A program made the position numbers and the translations under genes. The notes under the pieces are model-generated. The model worked only from the letters and a program-made list of their open reading frames with translations. It did no database searches and was not told the origin of the DNA. Positions 19,460 to 28,875 of a stretch of DNA of 64,000 nt are shown here, piece after piece. Origin of the DNA: Terriglobia bacterium. GTDB taxonomy: Bacteria; Acidobacteriota; Terriglobia; JAIQFV01. The stretch spans positions 163,297 to 227,296 of the forward strand of contig JAIQFV010000005.1 in the NCBI GenBank assembly GCA_020073085.1, in the 5' to 3' direction. Numbering within the stretch: position 1 is the stretch's first letter; every line of letters begins with the position of its first letter.

Positions 19460-20993
19460 AGTCTTGTTGGTGGACGATGAGCCCAACGTGCGTTGGACGA
19501 TGGCGGAATTCCTGACCCGGGCAGGCTATGAGGTCCTCACGGCCTCGGACTTTGACAGCGCCGTGGCCCATTTGGAAGCGGCCGCCTCACTCGATGTGGC
19601 GGTCTTTGACATCATCCTGCCGCGCAAGAGCGGGATTGAGTTGCTGAAAGAGGCTCACCGTCGGGATCCGGATCTGCCCGTCATCATGATCACCGCAGAT
19701 CCTGACTTATCGCGGGTTCCCGAGATCGTCCGCGAGGGCGCCTACGATTTCATGGCCAAGCCGGTGGTGAAAAACGCGCTCATCAATGCGGTTTCCCGGG
19801 CGTTCGAAAAAAAGCGGCTGACGGACGAAAAGCGCCGGCTCGAGGAAGAGATCCGGCGGCATGCCGAACATCTCGAGGGCCTGGTCGCCGATCGCACGCG
19901 CGAGCTCGCGGAGGCCCACAATTTCCTGAACACGGTGCTCGAAAGCTCCACTGAATACGCCATTATTGCCATCGATACCGACGACCGCTTTACTCTTTTC
20001 AACCGGGGAGCGGAGCTCATGTTCGGGTATCTTGCCGAGCAGGCCTTGGGGAAAGAGGTCAGGGAGATCGTGGCGGACGCGAAGTTCGGGCCGGAGGACA
20101 AGCCCTTGCTGAAGTGCGGGGAGGAGGCCGTCGCCACGGGACGCCACGTGGTGGAGATCCGGTTGGCCCGGGCCGACGGCAGTTGCTTTGTCGCCTCCGT
20201 GGCCATGACACCTCTTCGGAAAGCCGACGGGCCTCTGCTCGGATATTTGGGCATCATCAAGGATCTGACCGTGGAACGGGAAAAGGAAGAGGAACTGCGG
20301 CGAATGCAGGCCCGGCTGGCCCACAACGAGAAGATTGCCGCCCTTGGCCGGGTGGCAGCCCAGGTCGCACACGAAGTCAAGAATCCTCTCGCCGGCCTGA
20401 AACTCTATTCCCTCCACCTGAAGAACAAGGTGGCCGGACAACTGGGTCCGGCCGAAATGGAATTGGTGGAGAAGATCGTCCTCAGTATTGACCACCTCTC
20501 GGATACGGTGGAAAAGGTCCTGGACTTTGCCCGACCGGTCAAACTGGTGCGCCAACCGGTCGATCTCAATGGCGTCGTCAACGAAGCCTTCCACATGCTT
20601 GAGTCCCAGATGGTCGCCAACAAGATTGAGAAGGATCTGAGCCTCGCCGGCCCCGATGCGGGCGGTATGCTGGATGAGACTTCGATCCGTTCCGCCGTGG
20701 TGAATCTCATGGTCAACGCCATTCAAGCGATGCCGGACGGCGGCCGACTCCATGTGACGACGACGCGATCGAATAGACAACTGACTTTGACCATTTCGGA
20801 TACGGGATGCGGGATGAGTGAAGAGCAAGCGAAGAACGTCTTTGAACCCTTCTATACGACCAAGAACAAAGGGCTCGGTCTGGGGATGCCGTACGCCAGG
20901 AAGGTGATCGAAGAACACGGGGGGACCATCCAGCTCAAGAGCCGGCTGGGAGAGGGTACTCAAACGGAGATTACATTGCCAGTCGAGGAGTAA
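19452..20993 (+). CDS. Soluble REC-PAS-histidine kinase hybrid
   Basis: 514 residues from the ATG at 19452, which follows GGAGGAGGAA; the longer in-frame start at 19362 lies inside the kinase gene. Order: receiver domain (1-120) with phosphoacceptor D53 in VAVFDIILP and the acidic pair DDE at 8-10; a coiled coil (118-150); one PAS domain (about 155-270); HisKA with H307 in AHEVKNPLAG; and an HATPase with DTGCGMSEEQ and GLGLGMPYARK. There is no membrane segment. A receiver in front of a kinase suggests a relay in which the membrane kinase phosphorylates D53 to tune this kinase, which then acts on the NtrC-like regulator 7 bases downstream. The direction of flow is inference. Confidence 0.92.
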   Translation: MPRVLLVDDEPNVRWTMAEFLTRAGYEVLTASDFDSAVAHLEAAASLDVAVFDIILPRKSGIELLKEAHRRDPDLPVIMITADPDLSRVPEIVREGAYDFMAKPVVKNALINAVSRAFEKKRLTDEKRRLEEEIRRHAEHLEGLVADRTRELAEAHNFLNTVLESSTEYAIIAIDTDDRFTLFNRGAELMFGYLAEQALGKEVREIVADAKFGPEDKPLLKCGEEAVATGRHVVEIRLARADGSCFVASVAMTPLRKADGPLLGYLGIIKDLTVEREKEEELRRMQARLAHNEKIAALGRVAAQVAHEVKNPLAGLKLYSLHLKNKVAGQLGPAEMELVEKIVLSIDHLSDTVEKVLDFARPVKLVRQPVDLNGVVNEAFHMLESQMVANKIEKDLSLAGPDAGGMLDETSIRSAVVNLMVNAIQAMPDGGRLHVTTTRSNRQLTLTISDTGCGMSEEQAKNVFEPFYTTKNKGLGLGMPYARKVIEEHGGTIQLKSRLGEGTQTEITLPVEE

Positions 20994-21000
20994 TATACCC

Positions 21001-22374
21001 ATGCGAGCCAATGAGAGGATTCTCGTCGTAGACGACGAAAGCAGTATCAGCGGGGCGATGAAGGTGATTTTGGGGGAGCGCGGATACGAGGTCAAAACGG
21101 CGGAAAGCGTCGGCCAGGCCACGACCATCCTTAACGGCCGCCCATTCGACCTGGTGTTCACCGATCTCAAGCTCCCGGATGCCTCCGGGATTGACCTGCT
21201 CGGACAGATTAAGAGCGATACTCCGGACACGGAAGTCATCCTGATGACGGCCCATGGCTCTCTCGACGTCACCATCGAAGCGATCAAGAAGGGGGCCTAT
21301 TACTACATTGAGAAGCCCTTCGTCCCCGACCAGGTGGTCATGCTGGCTCAGCGGGCCCTGGAGGCCGCCGCCTTTCGTCGCGAGAATCAAACTCTCAAAC
21401 GGGTGCTGACAAGCGAGGACGAGGCCTTTGGGATCATCGGACGCAGTCCCAAGATGCGCCAGATTTATGACACCATCCGCGCCACCGCGGCGGCGGATGC
21501 TTCGGTGCTGATCGAAGGAGAAAGCGGGACAGGAAAGGAACTCATCGCCCGGGCCTTTCATCTTCAGGGAACCCGCGCCGACCGGCCCTTTGTGTGCATT
21601 AACTGCGCCGCCATCCCGCGTGACCTGATCGAGTCGGAATTGTTCGGCTACAAAAAGGGAGCTTTCACCGGCGCGGACCGCGATAAACGGGGATTGATGG
21701 AAACCGCCTCCGGCGGGACGCTGCTGCTGGACGAGATTGCCGAAATGCCGGTGCACCTTCAGACCAAACTGCTTCGGGTCTTGCAGCAACGAAAACTCCG
21801 CCGCGTCGGGGATGAACAGGAAGTGGATGTGGATTTCAAGTTGATTTCTGCCACCAACCGCGACACCCTGCAAGCCATCCAACAGGGGGAGTTGAGGGAA
21901 GATCTCTATTACCGCATCAGCACGATCAAGATTAAGGTCCCTCCCCTGCGAGAACGGCTCGATGACCTGGTCCTTCTCGCTGAGCGTTTCCTGGAACGAT
22001 ACAGCAAGAAGTATAACAAACATATCGTGGGGATCGCACAGCCGACCTTTGCGCTGCTGGCACGATATCCTTGGCCCGGCAATGTCCGGGAACTGGAGAG
22101 TGTCGTGGAGCATTCCGTCCTCTTTTGCCAGGGTGAACACCTTGAGCCGCAAAACCTGCCCGAACACATCCAGGCCGCCCGGAGCAGTCGCTTCCGATGC
22201 GACGTGCTTCCTTATATGACCCTGGAAGAGATCGAGCGAGACGTGATTGAACAAACACTCGAACGAACGGGAGGTAATGTAAAGAAGACCGCTGAAATAT
22301 TGAACCTCCATCGCCCCACCCTGTATCGCAAGCTGCGAAGCTATGGGATTAAAGGAAAACGCGCTGTTTCATAA
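21001..22374 (+). CDS. NtrC-family sigma-54-dependent response regulator
   Basis: 457 residues with the three classic domains: receiver (1-120, phosphoacceptor D55 in FTDLKLPD), AAA+ ATPase (about 148-385) with Walker A GESGTGKE at 173-180, the sigma-54 contact loop GAFTGA at 220-225 and Walker B TLLLDEIAEM, and a C-terminal Fis-type helix-turn-helix (GGNVKKTAEILNLHRPTLYR). Phosphorylated oligomers would bind upstream sites and drive open-complex formation by RNA polymerase with sigma-54. Expected partners are the two kinases immediately upstream. Sequences resembling -24/-12 promoters at 22523 and 23460 are the nearest candidate targets. Confidence 0.95.
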   Translation: MRANERILVVDDESSISGAMKVILGERGYEVKTAESVGQATTILNGRPFDLVFTDLKLPDASGIDLLGQIKSDTPDTEVILMTAHGSLDVTIEAIKKGAYYYIEKPFVPDQVVMLAQRALEAAAFRRENQTLKRVLTSEDEAFGIIGRSPKMRQIYDTIRATAAADASVLIEGESGTGKELIARAFHLQGTRADRPFVCINCAAIPRDLIESELFGYKKGAFTGADRDKRGLMETASGGTLLLDEIAEMPVHLQTKLLRVLQQRKLRRVGDEQEVDVDFKLISATNRDTLQAIQQGELREDLYYRISTIKIKVPPLRERLDDLVLLAERFLERYSKKYNKHIVGIAQPTFALLARYPWPGNVRELESVVEHSVLFCQGEHLEPQNLPEHIQAARSSRFRCDVLPYMTLEEIERDVIEQTLERTGGNVKKTAEILNLHRPTLYRKLRSYGIKGKRAVS

Positions 22375-22878
22375 TAGAACACAATGTTGTGTGTGTTTCA
22401 TAAAAAAACAGCTTGTGATCCCATATTCATTTTCTTTCTATCCTTTTAGCGAACCCTAAGGTCGTCCCTCGATAAATATTGTTGCGCCGATTCCAGCCAA
22501 CCCAGTGTGCAGAAACAATTGCTTGGCGGGTTCTTTGCTTCAATTCACCTTACCAATCCAGTATTTCCACTATTTGCATGCAACTTATTGCATTAGTGGT
22601 GCATGAGTTGCTGGTACTACTGCCTTGTTGAAGGACCTTGTACTCGCCGCCGAGTCCTCCGGGAATCCCCCCGCAATGCCAGGGGGAGGGTACAACCTCG
22701 GGCCGGAGTTTATACTCTGAGACAAGTGTCCGGTTCCAGAGTACATGTGGAGTCGATTGCGCAAGTGATCTGGGTTTGGTCGCGGTGTCGTGCTATTCCC
22801 GGCCGTAGACTTGCCTCTTTCGCCACGCAGTATTCGGTTCAGACGTTGCCCAAAGGTAAGATGAAGATGGAGTAGCCC
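22375..22878. other. Intergenic region with sigma-54-type promoter
   Basis: About 500 bases without a credible gene; a 90-codon frame at 22603-22875 has no recognisable features. It holds a -24/-12 promoter-like element at 22523-22539 and a weak 6-bp hairpin (22379-22392) just after the NtrC-type gene. Confidence 0.6.
22523..22539 (+). promoter_or_regulatory. Predicted sigma-54 (-24/-12) promoter before receiver gene
   Basis: TTGGCGGGTTCTTTGCT: TTGGC at -24 and TTTGCT at -12, with the invariant GG and GC 12 bases apart as required. It precedes the stand-alone receiver gene (ATG 22879) by about 340 bases and follows the NtrC-type activator gene directly. Confidence 0.5.
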
Positions 22879-23250
22879 GTGGCAGAGAAAATCAAAATCC
22901 TCATCATCGATGATGAGCCAAGCGTTGTGGACGCTGTCAAACTGATCTTGAATGACAACGGCTATGACGCGGTGGGCGCCATGACCGGCCGCGATGGGAT
23001 TGAAGAAGGTCAGCGGGCACGATTTGATTTGACGATCACCGATCTCCGTCTTCCGGATATGTCTGGCTTTGATGTCCTCCGCTGGATCCGTGGGAAGGAT
23101 CCGCAAAACCGCGTCATCATCATTACCTCCCATAGCACCCCTGAGGTTCTGACCAAGGCAAGAAACGGGGGCGCGGTCGATGTCCTTCCCAAACCATTCT
23201 CTCCGAATCAACTCATCCAACTGGTCAACCACGCCTTGGCCATTCGTTGA
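22879..23250 (+). CDS. Stand-alone receiver domain (CheY-like)
   Basis: 123 residues consisting of one receiver domain and nothing else: acidic pocket DDE at 11-13, phosphoacceptor D55 in LTITDLRLPD, the switch threonine in IIITSHS, and the conserved lysine in VLPKPF. The start could be the GTG at 22879, translated from the GTGGCAGAG context. Lacking an output domain, it may be a phosphate shuttle or sink in the relay formed by the three signalling proteins upstream, or act through protein contact. It has its own likely sigma-54 promoter, implying feedback from the NtrC-type regulator. Confidence 0.9.
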   Translation: MAEKIKILIIDDEPSVVDAVKLILNDNGYDAVGAMTGRDGIEEGQRARFDLTITDLRLPDMSGFDVLRWIRGKDPQNRVIIITSHSTPEVLTKARNGGAVDVLPKPFSPNQLIQLVNHALAIR

Positions 23251-23795
23251 GCCCACGTCGTTGATTCTGAGCGCCTCCCATAGCATTTAATCCTCCCCAA
23301 TTCCACATCGAAGTTTAATATTTCAAAATCGATACATAGTATCAATTTGAAACACAATATCGTAAAAGTGATTCATTACTCATATGTGTTCTCGTCCAAA
23401 TCGAAGTGTTATTTGTTTGTAAGTTATTGTATTTAATATGATTGTATTAATAGCTTACGTTGGCATCACATTTGCTCTTAGGTTTGTTCGTGTGGATGGA
23501 ACTGTGTTCTTCTATGCAGGCAATTTCGGTGAATCTGGACTCATTTGAGGGATCGATGATTCTTGATAGACGAAACTTCAGAGGATGCTGTTGGTTATTT
23601 CATGGAGATGAGTCAAATCCGCGCACGCTCCGTCTTGCAGTTTCCAAGTCTGCTGGAAATTACAGCGAGCGCGAAAGCAGGACTACTTCAAGCAAGGGGG
23701 GTGCGTGGAAAGACGCGAGACCTGGAATTTTTTAACTAGAACAAAAACAACAATAACCAATGACGCTCTGTAGTATCGGCGCCAAGGAGAAAAAC
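23251..23795. other. AT-rich intergenic region upstream of secreted protein
   Basis: About 545 bases, markedly AT-rich between 23285 and 23460, then mixed. No credible gene (a 91-codon frame at 23460-23735 starts on the promoter element itself). It contains a well-formed -24/-12 element at 23460-23476; the AT-rich stretch just upstream is where an activator or IHF would be expected to bind. Confidence 0.6.
23460..23476 (+). promoter_or_regulatory. Predicted sigma-54 (-24/-12) promoter before secreted PKD protein
   Basis: TTGGCATCACATTTGCT: TTGGCA and TTTGCT, GG-to-GC distance 12, matching the consensus at all the most conserved positions. Transcription would begin near 23488, leaving a leader of about 310 bases before the ATG at 23796. 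Confidence 0.55.
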
Positions 23796-26309
23796 ATGAA
23801 CAAAAGAAAGATAACCGCTTCAGAAAACCTAACCAGCCGCAAAGGGCAGTGGGCGTCATTTGCCGTGGCGTTCCTGCTTCTTGCTGTGTTGGCGTGGACC
23901 GGGACCATCGTGGCCCAGGGTCCGATTTCACCGACACAGTTCGACGTGACCGGCTTCCTCCAGGAAGCGACGTTGACGACCCCCGGTGATGCGCACTCGG
24001 GTGGCCAGCTGAAAGTCAATGGCCACGTGATTACCGTACCGCGGGAAACGATTGTGGTCCTTCCTGCCAACCAGCTCACGTGGCAGGAGCTCTTTGCTCA
24101 GTCGCCAGCCCCTTACACGAACGTATCGACGGGCTTGGCGATGGCCGACGTTCCAACGCCTCTCACCCAGTATGAAGTCGAGGCGGTGGGCAACCGCGTG
24201 GGTGACACCTACATTGCCGGGCTCATCTACATCTCCCAGCAGACCCTGAACTCAGGGGCGGGGTTCATCAATTTCATCGACTATACCTTGGGTGAAATGC
24301 GCGTGGGTGGAGTCATCAACGACGCGAACTGCGCACAGGGTGGTACTGCCGCATCGAACCCCCTCTGCTCCGGCGCACGGGTACGACTCAACGACCCGAC
24401 GGGAAAGTTCGGTCGGGCAAATACCCCGGATCAACGCTTCACGCTTGACCCCGATAACCCCACGGTTATGAGCGGGACCGGCTACCCTGCCTGCTTGCCG
24501 CGCACCGATCCAGCCGGGGCGGCACCCGATGCTCTGTGCCCCGAGGGCCAGCGCCCGAAGGATCTGACGGGTGCTTATGTTGGCAAGTTCTTCACGAATG
24601 CTCCAGTAGCTGCCCCCGGAGTGACGCCGATGCCGGATCCAAACATCCAGGCGCCCTTCGAAGTGGGTGACTACATCACCTTCGCGGGAACGCTCGTTAC
24701 CGACAACGCGGCGGCTCCCACTGCGGGCCCATGGCCAGCTAATGGCGCCGCAGGCACCTACATCTCTGCTCACACCATCACCAGCAACGTCGCCATCTTC
24801 ACCGCCGCGGGAACCGCTCCCGCGTACGTGATGACCGATACCTTCATTCTCGGTACTGGCGGCTTGACGGTCCTTGGCGCTGCTGAGGCCGTGATCCGAA
24901 CCCGGTTTGAAGGGATGACCACCGACTTCAGCCGGCAGATCCACCTCTATGGAATCGATTATAACGCCTCCACTGGGGCCCCCAGTGATCGCGATTGGGG
25001 TACCATCGGCGTCGATCCGGGTCCGCCCGCGGGCGCAGTTCTGGGCCGTTGGCGCTTTCGTCCTCCGTGCGCACCTTTTGGGACCGTTCCAACAAAACCT
25101 GACAAGCAGTGCGTCATGAATGCGTTGGGTGTCTTCCTGCCGGCGACGCGTGAGATGCGTGCTGTAATCGAAGGCGCATGGGTTCCCGGGCAGACCACCA
25201 CCTATGCGAACGGACTCATTGCCGGGCAGTACCACGCCCCCATCACCGAGTTGATCTTCCCGGAAAACATCCCTGGAAGCCCGATCGTTCCGAACAACTT
25301 TGAGGCGATCCCGTTCCTGGCCTGTGGCGGTTATTCGTCCACCACGGGAGTGCTTGGCGGGCAGCTCAGTCCTTGGCCCGGTGCTGCGGCTCCCTCGCTT
25401 GCGAATTGCGCAGGGGCCGTGACGCCTCCAGTTGCCAACGCCGGTCTCGCTCAGACAGTGGCTTCTGGTGCGGCCGTGACACTCAACGGCAGCGCCACCG
25501 GGACGGCCCCTTTGACATTCGCTTGGGCCCAAAATCCGGCGGATGCTACCCAGGTGGTCCTCACCGGCGCGAATACAGCCAATCCGACCTTTACGGCACC
25601 CGTTGTCGGAGTGACGACAGTGTTGAACTTCACCTTGACGGTGACGAACAGCGCTGGATCCTCTTCAGCCTCCGTGACGGTCACGGTCGACGCAGCAGCG
25701 GCTCCTACGGTCAGCGTTCCAGCGCCCCAGACAGTGATTTCCGGAACGCTGGTGACCTTGACGGCCACTTGCACTGATCCGCTTGGACTGGCCTGCACCT
25801 TCAGCTGGCTCCAGACGGCACCTGCGGCACCGGTCGTAATCAACCCGAACCCATTCAGCGGCGCGACCATTAGCTTCACACTCACGCTGCCGGTGGGTAC
25901 GACCACCAGCACGGTCCTACAGTTCCAGGTGATTGCGACGAACTCTGCAGGCGTCAGCTCCTCAGCCGGGTCAACCTCAGTGACTGTGAACCCAGCTCCG
26001 GACGCTGTCATCATCACGTCAGCGGTCTACCGGATCTCGAAGCAGAGGTTGGACCTCACCGCTTCATCGTCAGTCATCAGCCCGAACATCATCCTGACCT
26101 TGCAGCCTTACGTCACGACCTCGGGAGCTACCTTCAACCCCTTGACTCTGGGGGCCGGGAGCAACATCATGACAAACACCGGTGGTGGTCTCTACACCAT
26201 GACCCTGGTGGGCGCACCTGAGCCCGCCGTGCCACCGGCAACGCCTATCATCGTCACCTCCAACATCGGAGGGAGAGCGACCTCAGCGTTGACCCTGATC
26301 CGGCAGTAA
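23796..26309 (+). CDS. Large exported protein with PKD/Ig-like domains
   Basis: 837 residues from the ATG at 23796, chosen because AAGGAGA precedes it. A positively charged N-terminus and a hydrophobic segment (about 24-38) ending near AQG form a signal peptide. Residues to about 540 form an unrecognised region rich in Pro, Thr and Ala with paired cysteines. From about 545 there are two PKD/Ig-like modules, recognisable by PVANAGLAQTVASGAAVTLN and PTVSVPAPQTVISGTLVTL, and a last beta-rich domain that ends in TSALTLIRQ with no sorting signal. Probably cell-surface or matrix protein. It is a single-gene unit, from a sigma-54-type promoter to a strong terminator. No enzymatic motif was seen. Confidence 0.8.
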   Translation: MNKRKITASENLTSRKGQWASFAVAFLLLAVLAWTGTIVAQGPISPTQFDVTGFLQEATLTTPGDAHSGGQLKVNGHVITVPRETIVVLPANQLTWQELFAQSPAPYTNVSTGLAMADVPTPLTQYEVEAVGNRVGDTYIAGLIYISQQTLNSGAGFINFIDYTLGEMRVGGVINDANCAQGGTAASNPLCSGARVRLNDPTGKFGRANTPDQRFTLDPDNPTVMSGTGYPACLPRTDPAGAAPDALCPEGQRPKDLTGAYVGKFFTNAPVAAPGVTPMPDPNIQAPFEVGDYITFAGTLVTDNAAAPTAGPWPANGAAGTYISAHTITSNVAIFTAAGTAPAYVMTDTFILGTGGLTVLGAAEAVIRTRFEGMTTDFSRQIHLYGIDYNASTGAPSDRDWGTIGVDPGPPAGAVLGRWRFRPPCAPFGTVPTKPDKQCVMNALGVFLPATREMRAVIEGAWVPGQTTTYANGLIAGQYHAPITELIFPENIPGSPIVPNNFEAIPFLACGGYSSTTGVLGGQLSPWPGAAAPSLANCAGAVTPPVANAGLAQTVASGAAVTLNGSATGTAPLTFAWAQNPADATQVVLTGANTANPTFTAPVVGVTTVLNFTLTVTNSAGSSSASVTVTVDAAAAPTVSVPAPQTVISGTLVTLTATCTDPLGLACTFSWLQTAPAAPVVINPNPFSGATISFTLTLPVGTTTSTVLQFQVIATNSAGVSSSAGSTSVTVNPAPDAVIITSAVYRISKQRLDLTASSSVISPNIILTLQPYVTTSGATFNPLTLGAGSNIMTNTGGGLYTMTLVGAPEPAVPPATPIIVTSNIGGRATSALTLIRQ

Positions 26310-26324
26310 GTTAGCGAGTTCCTC

Positions 26325-26367
26325 ACCGGTCGGAGAGCAGAATCTGCTCTTCGACCGGTTTTTTTTT
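26325..26367 (+). terminator. Strong intrinsic terminator
   Basis: Stem ACCGGTCG-G-AGAGCAG (26325-26340) pairs with CTGCTCT-T-CGACCGGT after an AAT loop, with one internal mismatch, and is followed by nine T residues. It lies 16 bases after the stop codon of the PKD-domain gene. Confidence 0.92.
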
Positions 26368-26613
26368 GCAAGTTCACCCCTGCTGCCTCTAAGGACCAAA
26401 AGACCTTGGCATTGGGCAAAGTCGGATAGGGGTGAAATTGAAATCTAGACTTTGCCCCGAGAAACGGCTCAGTGTGCCCCCCCTTACCCAGCCCACCTTG
26501 AAAAATTGGCTCAAACTTTCCATTGATCTGCTGTGCTCCAAAGATTCTCCCAAAATATCCCATTCCAGAAAGTAAATTCCTCTCACCGCCAGCGTCCAGA
26601 CCACCGATTTCAA

Positions 26614-26641
26614 TTGAAAGTTTTTTCGCATTAGGTATATT
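26614..26641 (+). promoter_or_regulatory. Predicted sigma-70 promoter of CxxC-repeat protein
   Basis: TTGAAA (26614-26619), a 16-base spacer and TATATT (26636-26641), both 5/6. It lies after the preceding terminator and about 175 bases before the ATG at 26818. Confidence 0.5.
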
Positions 26642-26817
26642 TTTGTACACTTTTGCTCACCCTATATACGCGAATGATACAGATGTTCTAGATTGGCCCA
26701 TCGCTGAGGCGGTGACTGACCAAGGTTCTTGGGGCATTACTTGATGCATAGGCTGAAGAAGGGCATGACGACGTGGAGACTCGGAACAAATAAATTCATC
26801 CTCAAGGAGAAGCAAGC

Positions 26818-28383
26818 ATGAAATGGCTCTTACGAAGCGTATGTATGGTTTTAGTTTTTTGCATGGGGGCAGTATGCGCTCAAGCGCAAACATGCTCCAC
26901 CTCGGTGGCCCAATTGATCAGCCCTGCGTCTGGGTCCACACTGGTTCCGAACCCAACAACAGGTGCGATCGACCTCTTGTGGTGCAATGCCAGCGCCGAC
27001 TACTTTGTAACCATCGAAAGCGTACCCGGTGCCCATGATATTTTCTTTAACTTCACCGGAGGGGTAGGCGGCGGGGCCGGCCAGAATTTTCTGAACCTTG
27101 GTCCGGCTTGCAACATCCCCACTGCAACGAGCCCTACGACGGGGTGTATCCCCGCGCTCGGCGAAACCATTTTCTTCACGTTGCAGACGGTGAAAAATAA
27201 ACAGATTTTGGGCTCTTTCCAGTACACCTTTACGGCCCCCGGCACGCCCGCAAACAAGGCCGCAGTCATAGTGGCCCCCACGCCGGGGTTGACACTGACC
27301 TCCTCGGAGGTGAACTTTAGTTGGTCAGAGAACCTTGCGACTGAAACCTATCTGCAAGTGGGTTCCACGCTGGGCGGACAAGAGTTTTATAGTGCGGGAC
27401 AAGGGACCAACGTCTCAACCCAGGTGATCGGACTGCCGACTGACGGCACCCCGGTCTTCGTACGGCTGTGGTCGAATATTGGAGGTTCGTGGTCATTCAA
27501 CGATTACAACTACGTGGCTTGTTTGGGTTGTACTCCGACAACCGCACGGATGACAACTCCTGCCACAGGATCAACCTTGACGACCTCCGAGGTGACTTTC
27601 TCTTGGAGCACCAGCCTGGCCACAGAGTATTATCTGCAGGTGGGCACGGCGCCGGGCGGGCAAGACCTCTTCAGCGCAGGACTGGGACCAAACTTGTCGG
27701 CATTGGTGTCGGGCCTTCCCATCGGCGGCCAGCCGGTGTTTGTGCGGCTCTGGTCGAACGTGAATGGGGCCTGGTTGTTCAACGACTCCAGCTACCTCGC
27801 CTGCACCGGGTGCACCCCCACTACAGCGACAATGTCGAGCCCCGGGCCGGGAACGACACTCACCTCCTCGGTAGAGACCTTCAATTGGAGCACTAGTCTG
27901 GCGTCGCAGCACTATCTGCAGGTTGGGACGACCCCTGGAGGCCAGGAGATTTACAGTAGTGGTGAAGGGGCGAACTTGTCGGCCCAGGTGATGGCCCTGC
28001 CTAACGATGGCAGCCCGGTGCATGTGCGGTTGTGGTCGAATGTCGGTGGCGCGTGGCTGTTCAATGATTATACTTATTCAGCCTGCACGGGATGTACCGC
28101 TACAAAGGCCGCTATGACAAGTCCTGCTGTCGGGGCGATCCTGAACTCCACCTCCCCGACCTTCTCGTGGACCACGAGCCTGGCTTCCCAAACGTACCTC
28201 CAAGTGGGAAGGACCCAGGGCGGACAGGATATTTATAGCGCGGGACAAGGCTTGGGCCTTTCGACCGCGGTGGCTGGGGTTCCGAATGATGGAAGCTCCA
28301 TCTTCGTCCGGCTGTGGACCAATGTCGGTGGGGCGTGGTTGTTCAATGACTATAACTACAAGGCCTGTACCGGGTGCAAGTAG
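26818..28383 (+). CDS. Secreted protein of four 94-residue CxxC-ending repeats
   Basis: 521 residues. Signal peptide at 1-24 (hydrophobic LLRSVCMVLVFCMGAVCAQA), preceded by AAGGAGAAG. After a divergent N-terminal module (about 25-150) come four tandem repeats spaced exactly 282 bases (94 residues) apart. Each contains FSWS..LA...YLQVG, GGQ.(I/L/F)YS(A/S)G, VRLWSN(V/I)GG(A/S)W.FNDY and ends AC.GC. The repeating CxGC suggests disulfides or metal sites at module borders; no haem CxxCH is present. Likely surface or extracellular matrix protein of unknown role. It is flanked by terminators, so it is a single unit, between two other large exported proteins. Confidence 0.82.
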   Translation: MKWLLRSVCMVLVFCMGAVCAQAQTCSTSVAQLISPASGSTLVPNPTTGAIDLLWCNASADYFVTIESVPGAHDIFFNFTGGVGGGAGQNFLNLGPACNIPTATSPTTGCIPALGETIFFTLQTVKNKQILGSFQYTFTAPGTPANKAAVIVAPTPGLTLTSSEVNFSWSENLATETYLQVGSTLGGQEFYSAGQGTNVSTQVIGLPTDGTPVFVRLWSNIGGSWSFNDYNYVACLGCTPTTARMTTPATGSTLTTSEVTFSWSTSLATEYYLQVGTAPGGQDLFSAGLGPNLSALVSGLPIGGQPVFVRLWSNVNGAWLFNDSSYLACTGCTPTTATMSSPGPGTTLTSSVETFNWSTSLASQHYLQVGTTPGGQEIYSSGEGANLSAQVMALPNDGSPVHVRLWSNVGGAWLFNDYTYSACTGCTATKAAMTSPAVGAILNSTSPTFSWTTSLASQTYLQVGRTQGGQDIYSAGQGLGLSTAVAGVPNDGSSIFVRLWTNVGGAWLFNDYNYKACTGCK

Positions 28384-28463
28384 AGAGAAGCGGATCGATG
28401 GACCTCGACAAATCGATCCTAAGGCACTAAACGCTGAGCAGCACGCAGTGGGTACCAAAGCAG

Positions 28464-28508
28464 CCCCGGGATTTCGGAAGTGGATTCCGAAATCCCGGGG
28501 CATTTTAG
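28464..28508 (+). terminator. Intrinsic terminator, 16-bp perfect stem
   Basis: CCCCGGGATTTCGGAA (28464-28479), loop GTGGA, and its exact complement to 28500, followed by CATTTTAG. The T run is short but the stem is very stable. It lies 80 bases after the stop of the repeat-protein gene. Confidence 0.8.
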
Positions 28509-28850
28509 TTCCACCGGCCGGATCGAGCTGGTCGATTCAATCGTTCGTACGAGCCCATCGGAACCGGGTGTCTCGATTGCTGTGTCCTCACAGTAGATTC
28601 TGTTCCTTCTGATTCACCCTTCCCTTCACAAGCGTGATCATCAGTGTGGCAAACTTGAAAACTCAAGAATGTGGTTCGAAGGGTGGCAGGAAACATTCAT
28701 TGAAAATTCTTCTCTCCCACCGGGCCAGGGCCAATTCCATTCATCAGTTGCTCCCGGGAATGACTCCGCTCTGGAACCAGCGGCGAGAAGTAAGGTATTG
28801 GATCGGGCCGATTGCGACGGGGTCATGAGCCTTCCACGGATCGGCTGCTG

Positions 28851-28875
28851 AAATCTGAAATTTCAAATTTGAGAT
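28851..28875. repeat. Near-palindrome with ATTTCAAATTTGAGAT core
   Basis: A 25-base sequence that equals its own reverse complement except at three G/C positions. The 16-base core ATTTCAAATTTGAGAT recurs at 60325-60340. Both copies lie some 150-400 bases after a CCCGGG-type terminator hairpin. Confidence 0.6.

Noticed and set aside
23460..23735. 91-codon frame after the lone receiver
   Set aside because: Begins on the sigma-54 element itself, no ribosome site and no family features.
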